Both the position numbers and the translations under genes were made by a program. DNA of 64,000 bases from the NCBI RefSeq assembly GCF_001006325.2, contig NZ_LBIA02000001.1, forward strand, positions 4,217,501 to 4,281,500, written 5' to 3'. The stretch is from Afipia massiliensis (GTDB lineage: Bacteria > Pseudomonadota > Alphaproteobacteria > Rhizobiales > Xanthobacteraceae). Under the pieces are notes generated by a model, which was given only the letters and a program-made list of their open reading frames with translations, was not told where the DNA came from and did not search any database. This document shows positions 7,448 to 16,456 of this stretch, piece by piece (position 1 is the first letter of the stretch; each line of letters opens with the position of its first letter).

Positions 7448-8728
7448 ATGACATCGACTCGCGACAAGTTCGGACGGCCTATTGTCGTCGTCACCGGCAT
7501 GGGTGTCGTCACATCCCTCGGCGCAGGCAAATCCGATAACTGGACCAAGCTCACGGCTGGCGAATCCGGTATCCGAACCATCACGCGTTTCCCCACCGAC
7601 GGTCTCAAGACCACGATGGCAGGCACGATCGATTTCATTCCGGTCGAGCCGTTCTCGTCGACGGTACTGTCCGAGCGTCTTGCCGACGTCGCGACCGAAG
7701 AGGCCGTTGCGCAGGCCGGAATCGGCGCCAAGGGCGACTTCCCCGGTCCGCTGTTTCTGGCCGTTGCACCGGTCGAACTCGAATGGCAGCCGCGGCAGGA
7801 CATTGCCCGCGCCACCGGCATGAACTCCGGCATTGACTACGATGCGCTGCTGAAAGCCAGCGGCGGCGGACGCTTCACCAATCTGCATCGCCGATTCATC
7901 TTCGGCTCCGTCGCCGATCATCTGGCCGACACCTTCGGCACCAAGGGCTCTCCCATTTCGCTGTCCACCGCCTGCGCATCGGGCGCGACCGCGATCCAGC
8001 TCGGCGTTGAGGCGATCCGCCGCGGCGAAACCGACGCAGCGCTGTGCGTCGCAACCGATGGCTCGGTCAACGCGGAAGCCTTGATCCGCTTCTCGCTGCT
8101 ATCTGCTCTTTCTACCCACAATGATCCGCCGCACGCGGCGGCGCGCCCCTTCTCCAAGAACCGCGACGGTTTCGTCATGGCTGAAGGCGCTGGCGCACTG
8201 GTGCTTGAAAGTCTGGAAGCGGCAACTGCGCGCGGCGCGAAAATCCTCGGCGTGGTCGCGGGCTGCGGCGAACTCGCCGACTCGTTCCATCGCACCCGCT
8301 CTAGCCCCGACGGCAAACCAATCGTCGGCTGCGTGCGCAATGCACTGGCCGACGCGGGTGTCAGTATCGAGCAGATCGACTACATCAACGCGCACGGCAC
8401 CGGTACGCCCGAGAACGACAAGATGGAATATCTCGGCATCTCGATGGTGTTCGGCGAGCGCGCCAAGGAAATCCCGGTATCGTCCAACAAGTCGATGGTC
8501 GGGCATACCCTCTCGGCCGCCGGCGCGGTGGAGGCAGTAGTCTCGCTGCTCACCCTTGAGCACCAGCGCATCCCGCCGACGATCAATTATGACGTGCCCG
8601 ATCCTGCGATCCCGTTCGACGTGGTGCCTAACACGGCCCGCGACGCGCGCGTCAGCGCGGTGATGTCGAATTCATTCGGCTTCGGCGGCCAGAACGCCTC
8701 CCTGATCCTAACCCGCGAGCCGATCTAA
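7448..8728 (+). CDS. fabF1XL: Beta-ketoacyl-ACP synthase, VLCFA-specific (FabF1XL)
   Basis: Condensing enzyme of 426 residues that extends acyl-AcpXL with malonyl units. The full catalytic triad is visible: Cys176 in SLSTACASGA, His316 in NAHGTGTPEND and His353 in VGHTLSAAGAVE. It follows the degenerate KAS gene by 18 bases, and a heterodimer of the two is a natural hypothesis. Length matches FabF. It belongs to the acpXL island that ends with lpxXL. Active as KAS II type by motif; specificity for very long chains rests on context. Confidence 0.93.
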   Translation: MTSTRDKFGRPIVVVTGMGVVTSLGAGKSDNWTKLTAGESGIRTITRFPTDGLKTTMAGTIDFIPVEPFSSTVLSERLADVATEEAVAQAGIGAKGDFPGPLFLAVAPVELEWQPRQDIARATGMNSGIDYDALLKASGGGRFTNLHRRFIFGSVADHLADTFGTKGSPISLSTACASGATAIQLGVEAIRRGETDAALCVATDGSVNAEALIRFSLLSALSTHNDPPHAAARPFSKNRDGFVMAEGAGALVLESLEAATARGAKILGVVAGCGELADSFHRTRSSPDGKPIVGCVRNALADAGVSIEQIDYINAHGTGTPENDKMEYLGISMVFGERAKEIPVSSNKSMVGHTLSAAGAVEAVVSLLTLEHQRIPPTINYDVPDPAIPFDVVPNTARDARVSAVMSNSFGFGGQNASLILTREPI

Positions 8729-8825
8729 CAGCCACGGACGCGGGTTTCGGCGGTTGACGGCCTTCGCCGAACCGGCGATACGCAGCCCAACAGTCCACAA
8801 TCCTTCGTGCCGGAGACGCGATATT

Positions 8826-9848
8826 ATGCGTGCGCTCAGTCTTGTTGCCGACCGCCAGCTGGTGGTCGCGGATACGCCGCCTCCCCCGCCGCCCGGCGCG
8901 GGCGAGGTGCAAATCCGCGTCAAGGCCGTCGCCCTCAACCACATTGACGTCTGGGGTTATCGCGGCATGGCTTTCGCCAAACGCAAGCTCCCGCTCGTGG
9001 TCGGCGCAGAAGCGTCCGGCGAAATCGCAGCTATTGGCGGAGGCGTGACGCGCTTCAAACCGGGTCAGAGCGTCGTGATGTACGGCGCGCTGACCTGCGG
9101 CACCTGCCCCGCATGCCAGGCCGGCCGCGATAACCTCTGCGAAAACGTCGCCGGCATCATGGGATTCCATGTCGACGGCTTTGCCCGCGAATTGATGAAC
9201 CTCAACGAACGGCTGGTCATCCCGGTGCCGGACGGCGTGTCCGACCGTGACGCCGCCTGCGCGCCGATCGCGTTCTCGACCGTTCAGCACATGCTGTTCG
9301 ACAATGCCAAACTGCTGCCGGGTGAAAGCGTGCTGGTGCATGCCGGCGGCTCCGGCATCGGCACGGTCGCGATCATGATGGCCAAAGCGATCGGCTGTAC
9401 CGTCATCACCACCGTGGGCGACGATTCCAAGATCGATGGCGTGAAGAAGCTCGGCGCCGATCACGTCATCAATTATCGCAAGGATCGCTTTGAACACGAA
9501 ACCCGCAAGATCACCAAGAAGAAGGGTGTCGATGTCGTATTCGAGCACGTCGGCGCGGACACCTTCAACGGTTCGCTGCTGGTTCTGAAGCGTGGCGGAC
9601 GGCTGGTGACCTGTGGTTCGACCTCGGGGCCGACCACCACCATCAACCTGATGCAACTGTTCCAGCAGCAATACCGCATCTTCGGATCGTTCGGGGCCAC
9701 CATGCGCAACATCACCGAGAGCCTCGACAAGATGGCTCAAGGCATGAAGCCGGTGATCGACACCGAAGTGCCGATCGAAGATGTCGCCCCCGCGCTCAAG
9801 CGGATGGAAAGCCGACAGGTGTTCGGCAAAATCGTCGTCACGTTCTGA
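8826..9848 (+). CDS. Zinc-binding medium-chain dehydrogenase of the VLCFA island (AdhXL)
   Basis: MDR-family oxidoreductase of 340 residues. The N-terminal GroES-like domain carries a Cys-rich structural zinc loop (LTCGTCPACQAGRDNLC), followed by the nucleotide-binding fold with VHAGGSGIGTVA. In rhizobial acpXL islands an alcohol dehydrogenase/enoyl reductase-like gene always sits here, and enoyl-AcpXL reduction or oxidation at the omega-1 position has been suggested; the reaction is not settled by sequence. ATG 8826 is chosen because it starts the family N terminus (MRALSLVADRQLVV). Its stop overlaps the lpxXL start by one base (TGATG), implying coupled translation. Confidence 0.87.
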   Translation: MRALSLVADRQLVVADTPPPPPPGAGEVQIRVKAVALNHIDVWGYRGMAFAKRKLPLVVGAEASGEIAAIGGGVTRFKPGQSVVMYGALTCGTCPACQAGRDNLCENVAGIMGFHVDGFARELMNLNERLVIPVPDGVSDRDAACAPIAFSTVQHMLFDNAKLLPGESVLVHAGGSGIGTVAIMMAKAIGCTVITTVGDDSKIDGVKKLGADHVINYRKDRFEHETRKITKKKGVDVVFEHVGADTFNGSLLVLKRGGRLVTCGSTSGPTTTINLMQLFQQQYRIFGSFGATMRNITESLDKMAQGMKPVIDTEVPIEDVAPALKRMESRQVFGKIVVTF

Positions 9849-10780
9849 TGCGTCGCTTGCTCCTCCGCACAAGAGCCATCCTGCGCGATGCGCTGAAGCC
9901 TGTGACGGGAGCGATCCTGGGCGCGATTGCGGTCGGCTTGCTACGTGTGACTCGCTATTTCGATCCGGACCGCACCGCGAACTTCTTCGCATTGGTGACA
10001 CGTGCCGTTGGTCCCTGGCTGCCCGAGCACAAGATCGGTCGCGCCAACCTGATCGCCGCATTTCCGGACAAGCCGCCTGCCGAGGTCGACGCCATTCTCA
10101 TGGGCGTCTGGGACAATCTCGGCCGGGTCGGCGCGGAGTTCGCACATCTCGATCACATCTGGAACCTCGATCCCAATCATCCAGATAAGGGCCGCATCGA
10201 ATTGGCCCCCGACGCGACGGCGAAGTTCGAAGCGCTGCGCGATGACGGTAAGGGTGCGCTGGTGTTCGCGAGCCATCTCGCCAACTGGGAACTGCCGGCG
10301 CTCGCAGGCCCGGCCTACGGACTAGAATCGGCGGTGCTGTTTCGCCGGCCCAACATCGCCGCGGTGGACCGCGCGATCCAGGAGATCCGCTCCGTCAACA
10401 TGGGCACGATGATCGCGACCACGCACGATGCGCCGCTGCGGCTGGCGCAGGCGCTGCAGAAGGGCGTGCATGTCGGCATGCTGGTTGATCAGCATTTCGG
10501 GCGCGGTGTCGATGTCACGTTCTTTGGCCGCGTCACCAAGGCCAATCCCTTGCTCGCGCGTCTTGCGCGACAGGTCGAAGTCCCGATTCATGGCGTGCGC
10601 ATCGTCCGGCTGCCGAACCACCGCTTCCGCGCCGAAATATCCGACGAGGTGAAGCCGGTACGTGACGCCGATGGCAAGGTCGATGTGCAAGCCACGACGC
10701 AGGCGATCACCACGGTGCTCGAGGGATGGATTCGCGAACATCCCGAGCAATGGCTCTGGCTCCACCGCCGCTGGCGGTAA
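9848..10780 (+). CDS. lpxXL: Lipid A very-long-chain acyltransferase (LpxXL, HtrB/LpxL family)
   Basis: Inner-membrane-associated acyltransferase of 310 residues, with an N-terminal hydrophobic helix near residues 20-33. The HX4E catalytic motif is His143-Glu148 in ASHLANWELPAL, and the VDQHFGRGVDVTFFGR region is the conserved second block. It transfers the 27-hydroxyoctacosanoyl-type chain from AcpXL to Kdo2-lipid A. It ends the island, and its TAA abuts the stop of the convergent binding-protein gene with no spacer. Confidence 0.92.
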   Translation: MRRLLLRTRAILRDALKPVTGAILGAIAVGLLRVTRYFDPDRTANFFALVTRAVGPWLPEHKIGRANLIAAFPDKPPAEVDAILMGVWDNLGRVGAEFAHLDHIWNLDPNHPDKGRIELAPDATAKFEALRDDGKGALVFASHLANWELPALAGPAYGLESAVLFRRPNIAAVDRAIQEIRSVNMGTMIATTHDAPLRLAQALQKGVHVGMLVDQHFGRGVDVTFFGRVTKANPLLARLARQVEVPIHGVRIVRLPNHRFRAEISDEVKPVRDADGKVDVQATTQAITTVLEGWIREHPEQWLWLHRRWR

Positions 10781-10788
10781 TCACCGCC
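10773..10788. terminator. Hairpin across two abutting stop codons
   Basis: GGCGGT-AATC-ACCGCC forms a six-pair stem spanning the lpxXL stop (TAA, 10778-10780) and the stop of the convergent minus-strand gene (10783-10781). There is no following T-run on either strand, so it may only slow or weakly terminate convergent transcription. Confidence 0.3.
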
Positions 10789-11905
10789 CGGTCTTCACCC
10801 GCGTCCACAAGCGATTGATGATGCGCTGGGTGGCAGGACCGCGTGCCGTGATCACGAACAAACGGCTCAGCGTCGCCTCGTCCGGGTAGATCGTCTTGTC
10901 GTTGTAGATCTTCGGATCGATCAACTTCTGGCTGGCAAGATTCCCGCTCGCATAAGACAGGAAGTCCGAATTCTTTGCGGCGACATCAGGCCGATAGAGA
11001 TAATTGATAAGCTCATGGGCCTCGGCGACGTTCCGCGCGTCCGCCGGAATGGCGAAGTTGTCGAAGAACATCTGCGCGCCCTCCTTGGGAAGTGCATATC
11101 CGATCTCGACACCGTTCTTGGCTTCCGCCGCGCGGCTTTGAGCCTGCTTGATATCGCCCGACCAGCCGACCACGAAGCAGATTTCGCCCGTGGCAAGCGC
11201 GTTCAGATACTCCGACGAATGAAACTTGCGCACATAGGGCCGCACCTTGCCGACCAGTTCTGCTGCTTTATCGAGATCGGCCTGCTTCGCCGTGTTCGGA
11301 TCAAGACCAAGATAATTCAGCGCCGCCGGCAGAATATCGTCAACGGAATCCAGCATGTGGATTCCGCAATCCTTGAACTTGGCAAGATTCTCGGGCTTGA
11401 ACACGATGGACCAGGAATTCATCGCTGAATCGATCTTCGCGTCCGCGCCGAGAATCTCCTGAACCTTCTTGACGTTGTAACCGATGCCCGTGGTGCCCCA
11501 CATGTAGTTAGCCGCGAAGGCGTTGCCGGGATCGTAAACTGCAAGGCGCTTGGTCACCTCAGGCCAGGCATTGGCGAGATTAGGCAGCTTCGACTTGTCG
11601 AGCTTCTGGAAAATATTGGCCGCGATCTGGCGCTGCAGAAAGTAGGCCGTCGGCACCACCACGTCGTAGCCGGACTTTCCGGCCAGCAACCGGGTCTCAA
11701 GAGTCTCGTTGGCATCGAACGTGTCGTAGGTAACCTTGATGCCGGTTTCCTTGGTGAACTGTTCGAGGACGCCGGGCGCCATGTAGTTCGACCAGTTGTA
11801 GAAATTCACACTGCGCTGCTGCGCCTGCGCCAATGACGCCGAAGCCACAAGGGCAACTGAGAAGACTGTTGCGAGGGGCAATCCCCTCTTCATGCCAGCG
11901 GACAC
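10781..11905 (-). CDS. Polyamine (spermidine/putrescine-type) ABC transporter substrate-binding protein (PotD/PotF family)
   Basis: Periplasmic binding protein of 374 residues. A Sec signal peptide (LPLATVFSVALVASASLAQA) is followed by the PotF-type N terminus VNFYNWSNYM. Conserved family elements include VPTAYFLQRQI, YMWGTTGIGYN and CFVVGWSGD. A GTG at 11905, eight bases after AGGGGA, is the best start; ATG 11893 and TTG 11920 are alternatives. No permease or ATPase genes (potG/H/I) are adjacent, so it either serves a transporter encoded elsewhere or has another role. It follows the aminotransferase gene in the same transcript. Confidence 0.87.
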   Translation of the reverse strand: MSAGMKRGLPLATVFSVALVASASLAQAQQRSVNFYNWSNYMAPGVLEQFTKETGIKVTYDTFDANETLETRLLAGKSGYDVVVPTAYFLQRQIAANIFQKLDKSKLPNLANAWPEVTKRLAVYDPGNAFAANYMWGTTGIGYNVKKVQEILGADAKIDSAMNSWSIVFKPENLAKFKDCGIHMLDSVDDILPAALNYLGLDPNTAKQADLDKAAELVGKVRPYVRKFHSSEYLNALATGEICFVVGWSGDIKQAQSRAAEAKNGVEIGYALPKEGAQMFFDNFAIPADARNVAEAHELINYLYRPDVAAKNSDFLSYASGNLASQKLIDPKIYNDKTIYPDEATLSRLFVITARGPATQRIINRLWTRVKTGR

Positions 11906-11916
11906 CGGATTTCCCC

Positions 11917-13068
11917 TCAACCGTGAAGAACGTGCGTGAGCCGTTCCAGCGCCGTGTCGAGCGTTGCGTCCTTCTTCGAGAAACAGAACCGCACCACCGA
12001 AGTGACATGGTTCTCTTCATAGAAGGCCGACACCGGGATAGCAGCAACCTTGTGCTCGTGCACGATACGCTTGCAGAAAGCCACGTCGCTTTCATTCAAC
12101 CCAAGCGGCGCGAGATCGACATTGAGAAAATAAGTCCCCTGCGATTGCAGCACCGGGAAACCAAGGCTGGTCAAGCCTTTGCTCAAGCGATCGCGGCTCC
12201 GTGCAAGATCGGCGCGCATCTGCAGGAAGTAATCGTCAGATTTGCCAAGACCATAAGCGACCGCGACCTGAAGATTGGGCGGGGTCGTGAAGGTGATGAA
12301 CTGATGCGCCTTGGCAAGTACGCGCAGGATATGCGGCGCGGCGCAGACGAAACCGATTTTCCAGCCGGTCAATCCGAACATCTTGCCGGCGGACCCGATC
12401 TTCACGGTGCGATCGCGCATTCCCGGAATCGCAATCAGCGGAATGTGCTCGCGGCCGTCGAACACCACATGCTCCCAAACCTCATCGCAGATAGCGATCA
12501 GGTTGTATTCCTGACAAATCCGCCCGAGCATCTCGAGGTCCTCGCGCGGATAGACCACGGCCGCCGGATTGAGCGGATTGTTGAGCATCACGTAACGCGT
12601 CCTGGGGGTGATCGCGGCACGGATCGCCTCTTCCGGCAGGCGCCAGTGCGGGGGCTCAAGTCGTAGGAACTTGGGAGTGCCGCCGGCGAGCCGGATGATC
12701 GGCACATAGGAATCGTACATCGGCTGGAAAACCAGCACCTCGTCGCCGGGCTGAACCAATCCGAGGATCGATCCCGTCAAAGCTTCGGTGGCGCCCGAGG
12801 TCACCATCACCTCGCTCATCGGATCGAGTTGTACGCCGTGCCAGTGCGCGTAGTGGGTGGCGATGGCCTGGCGCAGTTCCGGTATCCCCATCATCGAGGG
12901 ATACTGGTTGTAGCCGTTCAGGACGGCATCCGCGGCCTTCTCCCGGATGTCGAGCGGGCCCGGATCGTCCGGAAAGCCCTGGCCCAGATTGATCGCGTTG
13001 AGATCGCGGGCGGCCTGCGACATGACGTCGAAGATGGTATTCGGCAGGTCCGCGAAAATCTTGTTCAT
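11917..13068 (-). CDS. PLP-dependent class I/II aminotransferase
   Basis: Fold-type I aminotransferase of 383 residues. The PLP lysine lies in GSAGKMFGLTGWKIG. Other typical elements are YNQYPSMMGIPELRQAIA, the NPLNPAAVVY loop (a variant of NPHNPTG) and CDEVWEHVVFDG. It resembles the YbdL/kynurenine-aminotransferase and methionine aminotransferase group. The amino donor cannot be fixed from motifs. ATG 13068 gives the family N terminus; the frame continues upstream into the rhodanese gene. It sits seven bases after the rhodanese stop and its own stop lies just upstream of the binding-protein start, so the three form an operon. A link to sulfur amino acids via the rhodanese is speculative. Confidence 0.88.
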   Translation of the reverse strand: MNKIFADLPNTIFDVMSQAARDLNAINLGQGFPDDPGPLDIREKAADAVLNGYNQYPSMMGIPELRQAIATHYAHWHGVQLDPMSEVMVTSGATEALTGSILGLVQPGDEVLVFQPMYDSYVPIIRLAGGTPKFLRLEPPHWRLPEEAIRAAITPRTRYVMLNNPLNPAAVVYPREDLEMLGRICQEYNLIAICDEVWEHVVFDGREHIPLIAIPGMRDRTVKIGSAGKMFGLTGWKIGFVCAAPHILRVLAKAHQFITFTTPPNLQVAVAYGLGKSDDYFLQMRADLARSRDRLSKGLTSLGFPVLQSQGTYFLNVDLAPLGLNESDVAFCKRIVHEHKVAAIPVSAFYEENHVTSVVRFCFSKKDATLDTALERLTHVLHG

Positions 13069-13075
13069 CGGAAGA

Positions 13076-13408
13076 TCAGCCGCCGGTTTTGGACGGCAGC
13101 CCGGCAGCCTTCCACGCCAACATGCCACCTGCGAGGTGCGAGTCATAAGGCTTGCCGCTGGCTTGTGCAGCCAGCGATGCAGTCACCGAACGCTTGCCGG
13201 AGCGGCAGGCAAAAACCACTGTTTTGCCCTGCGGGTCGGGAATTTCCGCCGGATCGAAGGTCGAAAGCGGCAGAACCACCGCGTCCGGATAAGCCTCGAC
13301 GGCAACTTCATTCGGTTCACGCACGTCGATCAGGAGATAGCGCCCCTGCGCAATGCCCGCAGCAACCTCTTCCGCCGTCAGATCGTGAACTTTTTCAGCC
13401 TGTGACAC
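13076..13408 (-). CDS. Single-domain rhodanese-like protein
   Basis: Cytoplasmic sulfurtransferase-type protein of 110 residues. The active-site loop is CRSGKRS, with a catalytic Cys preceded by VVFA, and an upstream LLIDVREPNEV motif confirms the rhodanese fold. The start is a GTG at 13408, placed six bases after GGAGG; an in-frame TTG at 13429 is less well placed. The substrate may be thiosulfate or a protein persulfide. It heads the rhodanese-aminotransferase-binding protein operon. Confidence 0.87.
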   Translation of the reverse strand: MSQAEKVHDLTAEEVAAGIAQGRYLLIDVREPNEVAVEAYPDAVVLPLSTFDPAEIPDPQGKTVVFACRSGKRSVTASLAAQASGKPYDSHLAGGMLAWKAAGLPSKTGG

Positions 13409-13431
13409 ATCAACCTCCACCGGGGGCAATC

Positions 13432-13454
13432 CGAAAAGCGGTCGCAGCTTTTCG
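13432..13454. terminator. Perfect hairpin between kup and rhodanese genes
   Basis: CGAAAAGC-GGTCGCA-GCTTTTCG is an eight-pair perfect stem with a seven-base loop in the 136-base gap downstream of kup and upstream of the rhodanese start. In the minus direction no T-run follows it, so intrinsic termination is uncertain; attenuation or mRNA protection are alternatives. Confidence 0.35.
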
Positions 13455-13544
13455 AAAAATCACGCCCCGAGATTACGCGCGAACGGCGCACAACCTCTCT
13501 TTTTGCAGCAAGAAAATCAAGCGCGGCAGACCGCCGATTGTCCC

Positions 13545-15446
13545 TTAAATGGTGACCTGCGTACCGACTTCCACCACCCGCCCTGTCGGGATCTGGAAAT
13601 AGTCGGTGGCGTCGTTCGCCGACCGGCTCAAGGCGATGAACAGATGGTCCTGCCACTGCGGCATGCCGGATTGCGCCGCTGGCTTTAGCGAGCGCCGCGA
13701 CACGAAGAACGACGTCGACATGATGTCGAATTGCCAGCCGAGCTTGCGGGCAACTGCCAGCGCCTTTGGCACGTTCGGCGATTCCATAAAGCCGAACGAC
13801 AACCGAACGGTGGAGAATTTGTCGCTGATCTTCGCCATCCGCACACGATCCGCCAGATCGACACGCGGCGTTTCGGCTGTGTGGATGGTCAGGATCACAT
13901 TGTGTTCGTGGAGAACCTTGTTGTGCTTCAGGTTATGCAGCAATGCGGTCGGCACGTATTCGGGATCGCTGGTCAGAAATACCGCCGTGCCCTTGACGAT
14001 ATGCGGCGGGCGTTTCTCCAGGCTCTTGATGAGATCGAGTAACGGGACCTCGGTGCGCCGGGTCTTGTTGGTCAGAATCGCGGCGCCACGGCGCCATGTC
14101 CAGATCAGACCGGCCATCAAGACTCCGAACAGCACCGGTACCCATGCGCCCTGCAACAGTTTTAGGAGGTTCGCGGCCAGGAATGTCAGATCGACAATCA
14201 CCAACGGCACGATTAGCGCTGCCGCCGTCGCGGCTCGCCAGTTCCAAACCTTCCAGATCACGACGAAGCACATGATGCCGTCGCAGACCATTGTCGTCGA
14301 CACCGCGATCCCGTAGGCCGATGCCAGATTGCTTGAGGTGCGGAACAGCCCGACCAACAGCAAGACACCGATCAGCAGCATGATGTTGACCCGCGGCAGA
14401 TATATCTGTCCCGCATGGGTCTCCGATGTGTAACGAACCTCGAACCGCGGCAGCAGGCCGAGTTGAATCGCCTGCCGCACAAGCGAAAACGCGCCGGTGA
14501 TGACAGCCTGACTCGCGATCACGGTGGCCGCCGTGGCAAGACAAATCAGCGGCACCAGGAATGTTTCCGGCACCATGCGATAGAATGGATTTTCGATAGC
14601 GCCTGGATTCGCCAGAACCAACGCGCCTTGTCCGAAATAATTCAGCAGCAGGCACGGCAGCACGAAATAGAACCACGCCGCCTGAATCGGTTTGCGTCCA
14701 AAATGCCCGAGGTCGGCGTAGAGCGCCTCGCCGCCTGTGACCGCGAGGAATACCGCGCCGAGAATCACCAGCCCGATCACGCCGTGGGTCAGCAGGAAAC
14801 TAACGGCGTGCCAGGGATTGATCGCATAAACCACTGTGGGATCGTCGCTGATGTGCATCAGGCCCATGACACCCAGCGTCAGAAACCAGATAATCATCAC
14901 CGGGCCAAAAGCGCTGGCGACCATCGCCGTTCCCCTGCTTTGCACCGCGAACAGACAGATGAGGATGACAATAGCGAGCGGGACGACAAAGTGCTCGAGA
15001 GCAGGCGCTGCGATCTTCAAGCCTTCGACCGCGGAGAGCACCGAAATAGCCGGCGTGATCATCGCGTCACCGAGGAACATCGATCCGCCAATCACACCAA
15101 GGGCGAGGAGCAGCCAACTGCGCCGCCCCAGCGCTCGCTGGCCGAGAGCCATCAGAGAGAGCGTGCCGCCTTCGCCGTTGTTGTCGGCGCGCAGCAGGAG
15201 CAGCACATACTTGATGGTGACGACAACAATCAGAGACCACAGGATCAGCGACAGCACGCCAAGCACGATCTCACGGGAGACGGGACCACCATGCGCCGCG
15301 TTATGGACCGCCTCGCGAAAGGCGTACAACGGCGACGTACCGATGTCGCCGAACACCACCCCGACACTTCCGAGAGTGAGGGCCCAAAAGCCGGTGGTTA
15401 CCGGCACCTCTTGGGGCGTATCGGCAGATGAGTCGCTGGCAGCCAT
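13545..15446 (-). CDS. kup: KUP/HAK-type low-affinity potassium uptake protein
   Basis: Integral inner-membrane K+ transporter of 633 residues, a normal length for Kup. The family signature [15 protein letters not shown] is at about residues 29-43, followed by around twelve hydrophobic segments (for example [15 protein letters not shown], then [16 protein letters not shown]). The C-terminal 170 residues are soluble, as in E. coli Kup. Kup probably works as a K+/H+ symporter under low pH. It lies between motB and the rhodanese operon on the same strand, with its own 153-base upstream region. Confidence 0.96.
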   Translation of the reverse strand: MAASDSSADTPQEVPVTTGFWALTLGSVGVVFGDIGTSPLYAFREAVHNAAHGGPVSREIVLGVLSLILWSLIVVVTIKYVLLLLRADNNGEGGTLSLMALGQRALGRRSWLLLALGVIGGSMFLGDAMITPAISVLSAVEGLKIAAPALEHFVVPLAIVILICLFAVQSRGTAMVASAFGPVMIIWFLTLGVMGLMHISDDPTVVYAINPWHAVSFLLTHGVIGLVILGAVFLAVTGGEALYADLGHFGRKPIQAAWFYFVLPCLLLNYFGQGALVLANPGAIENPFYRMVPETFLVPLICLATAATVIASQAVITGAFSLVRQAIQLGLLPRFEVRYTSETHAGQIYLPRVNIMLLIGVLLLVGLFRTSSNLASAYGIAVSTTMVCDGIMCFVVIWKVWNWRAATAAALIVPLVIVDLTFLAANLLKLLQGAWVPVLFGVLMAGLIWTWRRGAAILTNKTRRTEVPLLDLIKSLEKRPPHIVKGTAVFLTSDPEYVPTALLHNLKHNKVLHEHNVILTIHTAETPRVDLADRVRMAKISDKFSTVRLSFGFMESPNVPKALAVARKLGWQFDIMSTSFFVSRRSLKPAAQSGMPQWQDHLFIALSRSANDATDYFQIPTGRVVEVGTQVTI

Positions 15447-15599
15447 GATCGAGGGAACGCCCTGACGGTGTCATTGATCCCGGCAAGCCCGGAGATCACT
15501 TTGGAGTGGCGCTTCTTATATCACTACCACCCGATGTCTACTGCGACAGGAAGCCGGAACCCGGAACATACCGCTAAATGGTACAATAATACAGTCCGA

Positions 15600-16427
15600 T
15601 CAAGGCTTGAGGTTCGGAGGCAGCGGCGGATCCTCCCTCATCAACGTAATGGTCACACGGCGGTTTGCGGCCAGCGAGGGATCGTCCGGAAACAATGGCT
15701 GGGTATCCGCTTTGCCAGAGACAGAGAACACGTGCGAGGCCGGCAACCCCTCCTGTTCAAGGATCTGGCGGACAACATTGGCGCGGTCCGCAGACAGATC
15801 AAAACCGTCGTATCCGGATCGCGTGGGCATGAAGCCCGCAGAGGTGTGGCCGACGATGGCCACACGCAGCGGCGTCGCCTTCAGCGGCGAGGCAAGTTTT
15901 TGAAGCAGGCGGCGGGTTCGCTCCAGCGGCTGCTTCGAGCCATCGGCAAACATCGAGCGGCCATCCTGATCGACGATTTCGAGATTGAGCCCCTGCTTGG
16001 TTTCCTCGAACAGGATGTGCTTGGACAACTCGGAGATTTCCGGCAAGTCCTGCAGCGCCTGGCGCAGCGAGGCCGACGCGAGCGCAAATTCGCGGTCGGT
16101 CTTCATGCGCGCGCCGGCAGTCTTGTGCTTGTCTTCCTGATCCGGCGTCGGATTGTTCGACGCCTCGTCCGGCGGAACGTGGGCCGTGTTCTTCAGCCGC
16201 GCGCGGGTCGGAAGCCCGTCCGACTCGATAATGCCGGAGAAGCGAGATTGCGTCTGAACGCCGAATGCGTCGCGCATCGATCCGGCGACGATCTTCAGCT
16301 TGTCGGAGTCCTGATTGGAGAACGCCACAAGCATCACGAAATAGCTCAACAGAAGAGCCATCAGGTCGGCGAAGGTCACGAACCAGCCGTGACCTCCATG
16401 CTCTTCTGCGCGCTTTTTCTTGGCCAT
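15600..16427 (-). CDS. motB: Flagellar motor stator protein MotB (PomB-like, OmpA domain)
   Basis: Stator subunit of 275 residues that anchors MotA to peptidoglycan. One transmembrane helix at about residues 16-38 begins WFVTFADLMALLLSYFVML; Asp21 is the ion-binding residue of the channel. A linker of about 100 residues follows, then the OmpA-like peptidoglycan-binding domain (VAIVGHTSAGF...LSADRANVVRQIL). The short charged N terminus (MAKKKRAEEHG) and the FADLM context resemble PomB/MotS as much as proton-type MotB, so the coupling ion is not decided. motA lies directly upstream. Confidence 0.9.
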   Translation of the reverse strand: MAKKKRAEEHGGHGWFVTFADLMALLLSYFVMLVAFSNQDSDKLKIVAGSMRDAFGVQTQSRFSGIIESDGLPTRARLKNTAHVPPDEASNNPTPDQEDKHKTAGARMKTDREFALASASLRQALQDLPEISELSKHILFEETKQGLNLEIVDQDGRSMFADGSKQPLERTRRLLQKLASPLKATPLRVAIVGHTSAGFMPTRSGYDGFDLSADRANVVRQILEQEGLPASHVFSVSGKADTQPLFPDDPSLAANRRVTITLMREDPPLPPNLKP

Positions 16428-16456
16428 CCCGGTGGATCCGTTTCCGCAGCCGTCGT

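Noticed and set aside
14415-15431. 338-codon plus-strand ORF over kup
   Set aside because: Antisense shadow; kup has complete family signatures on the other strand.
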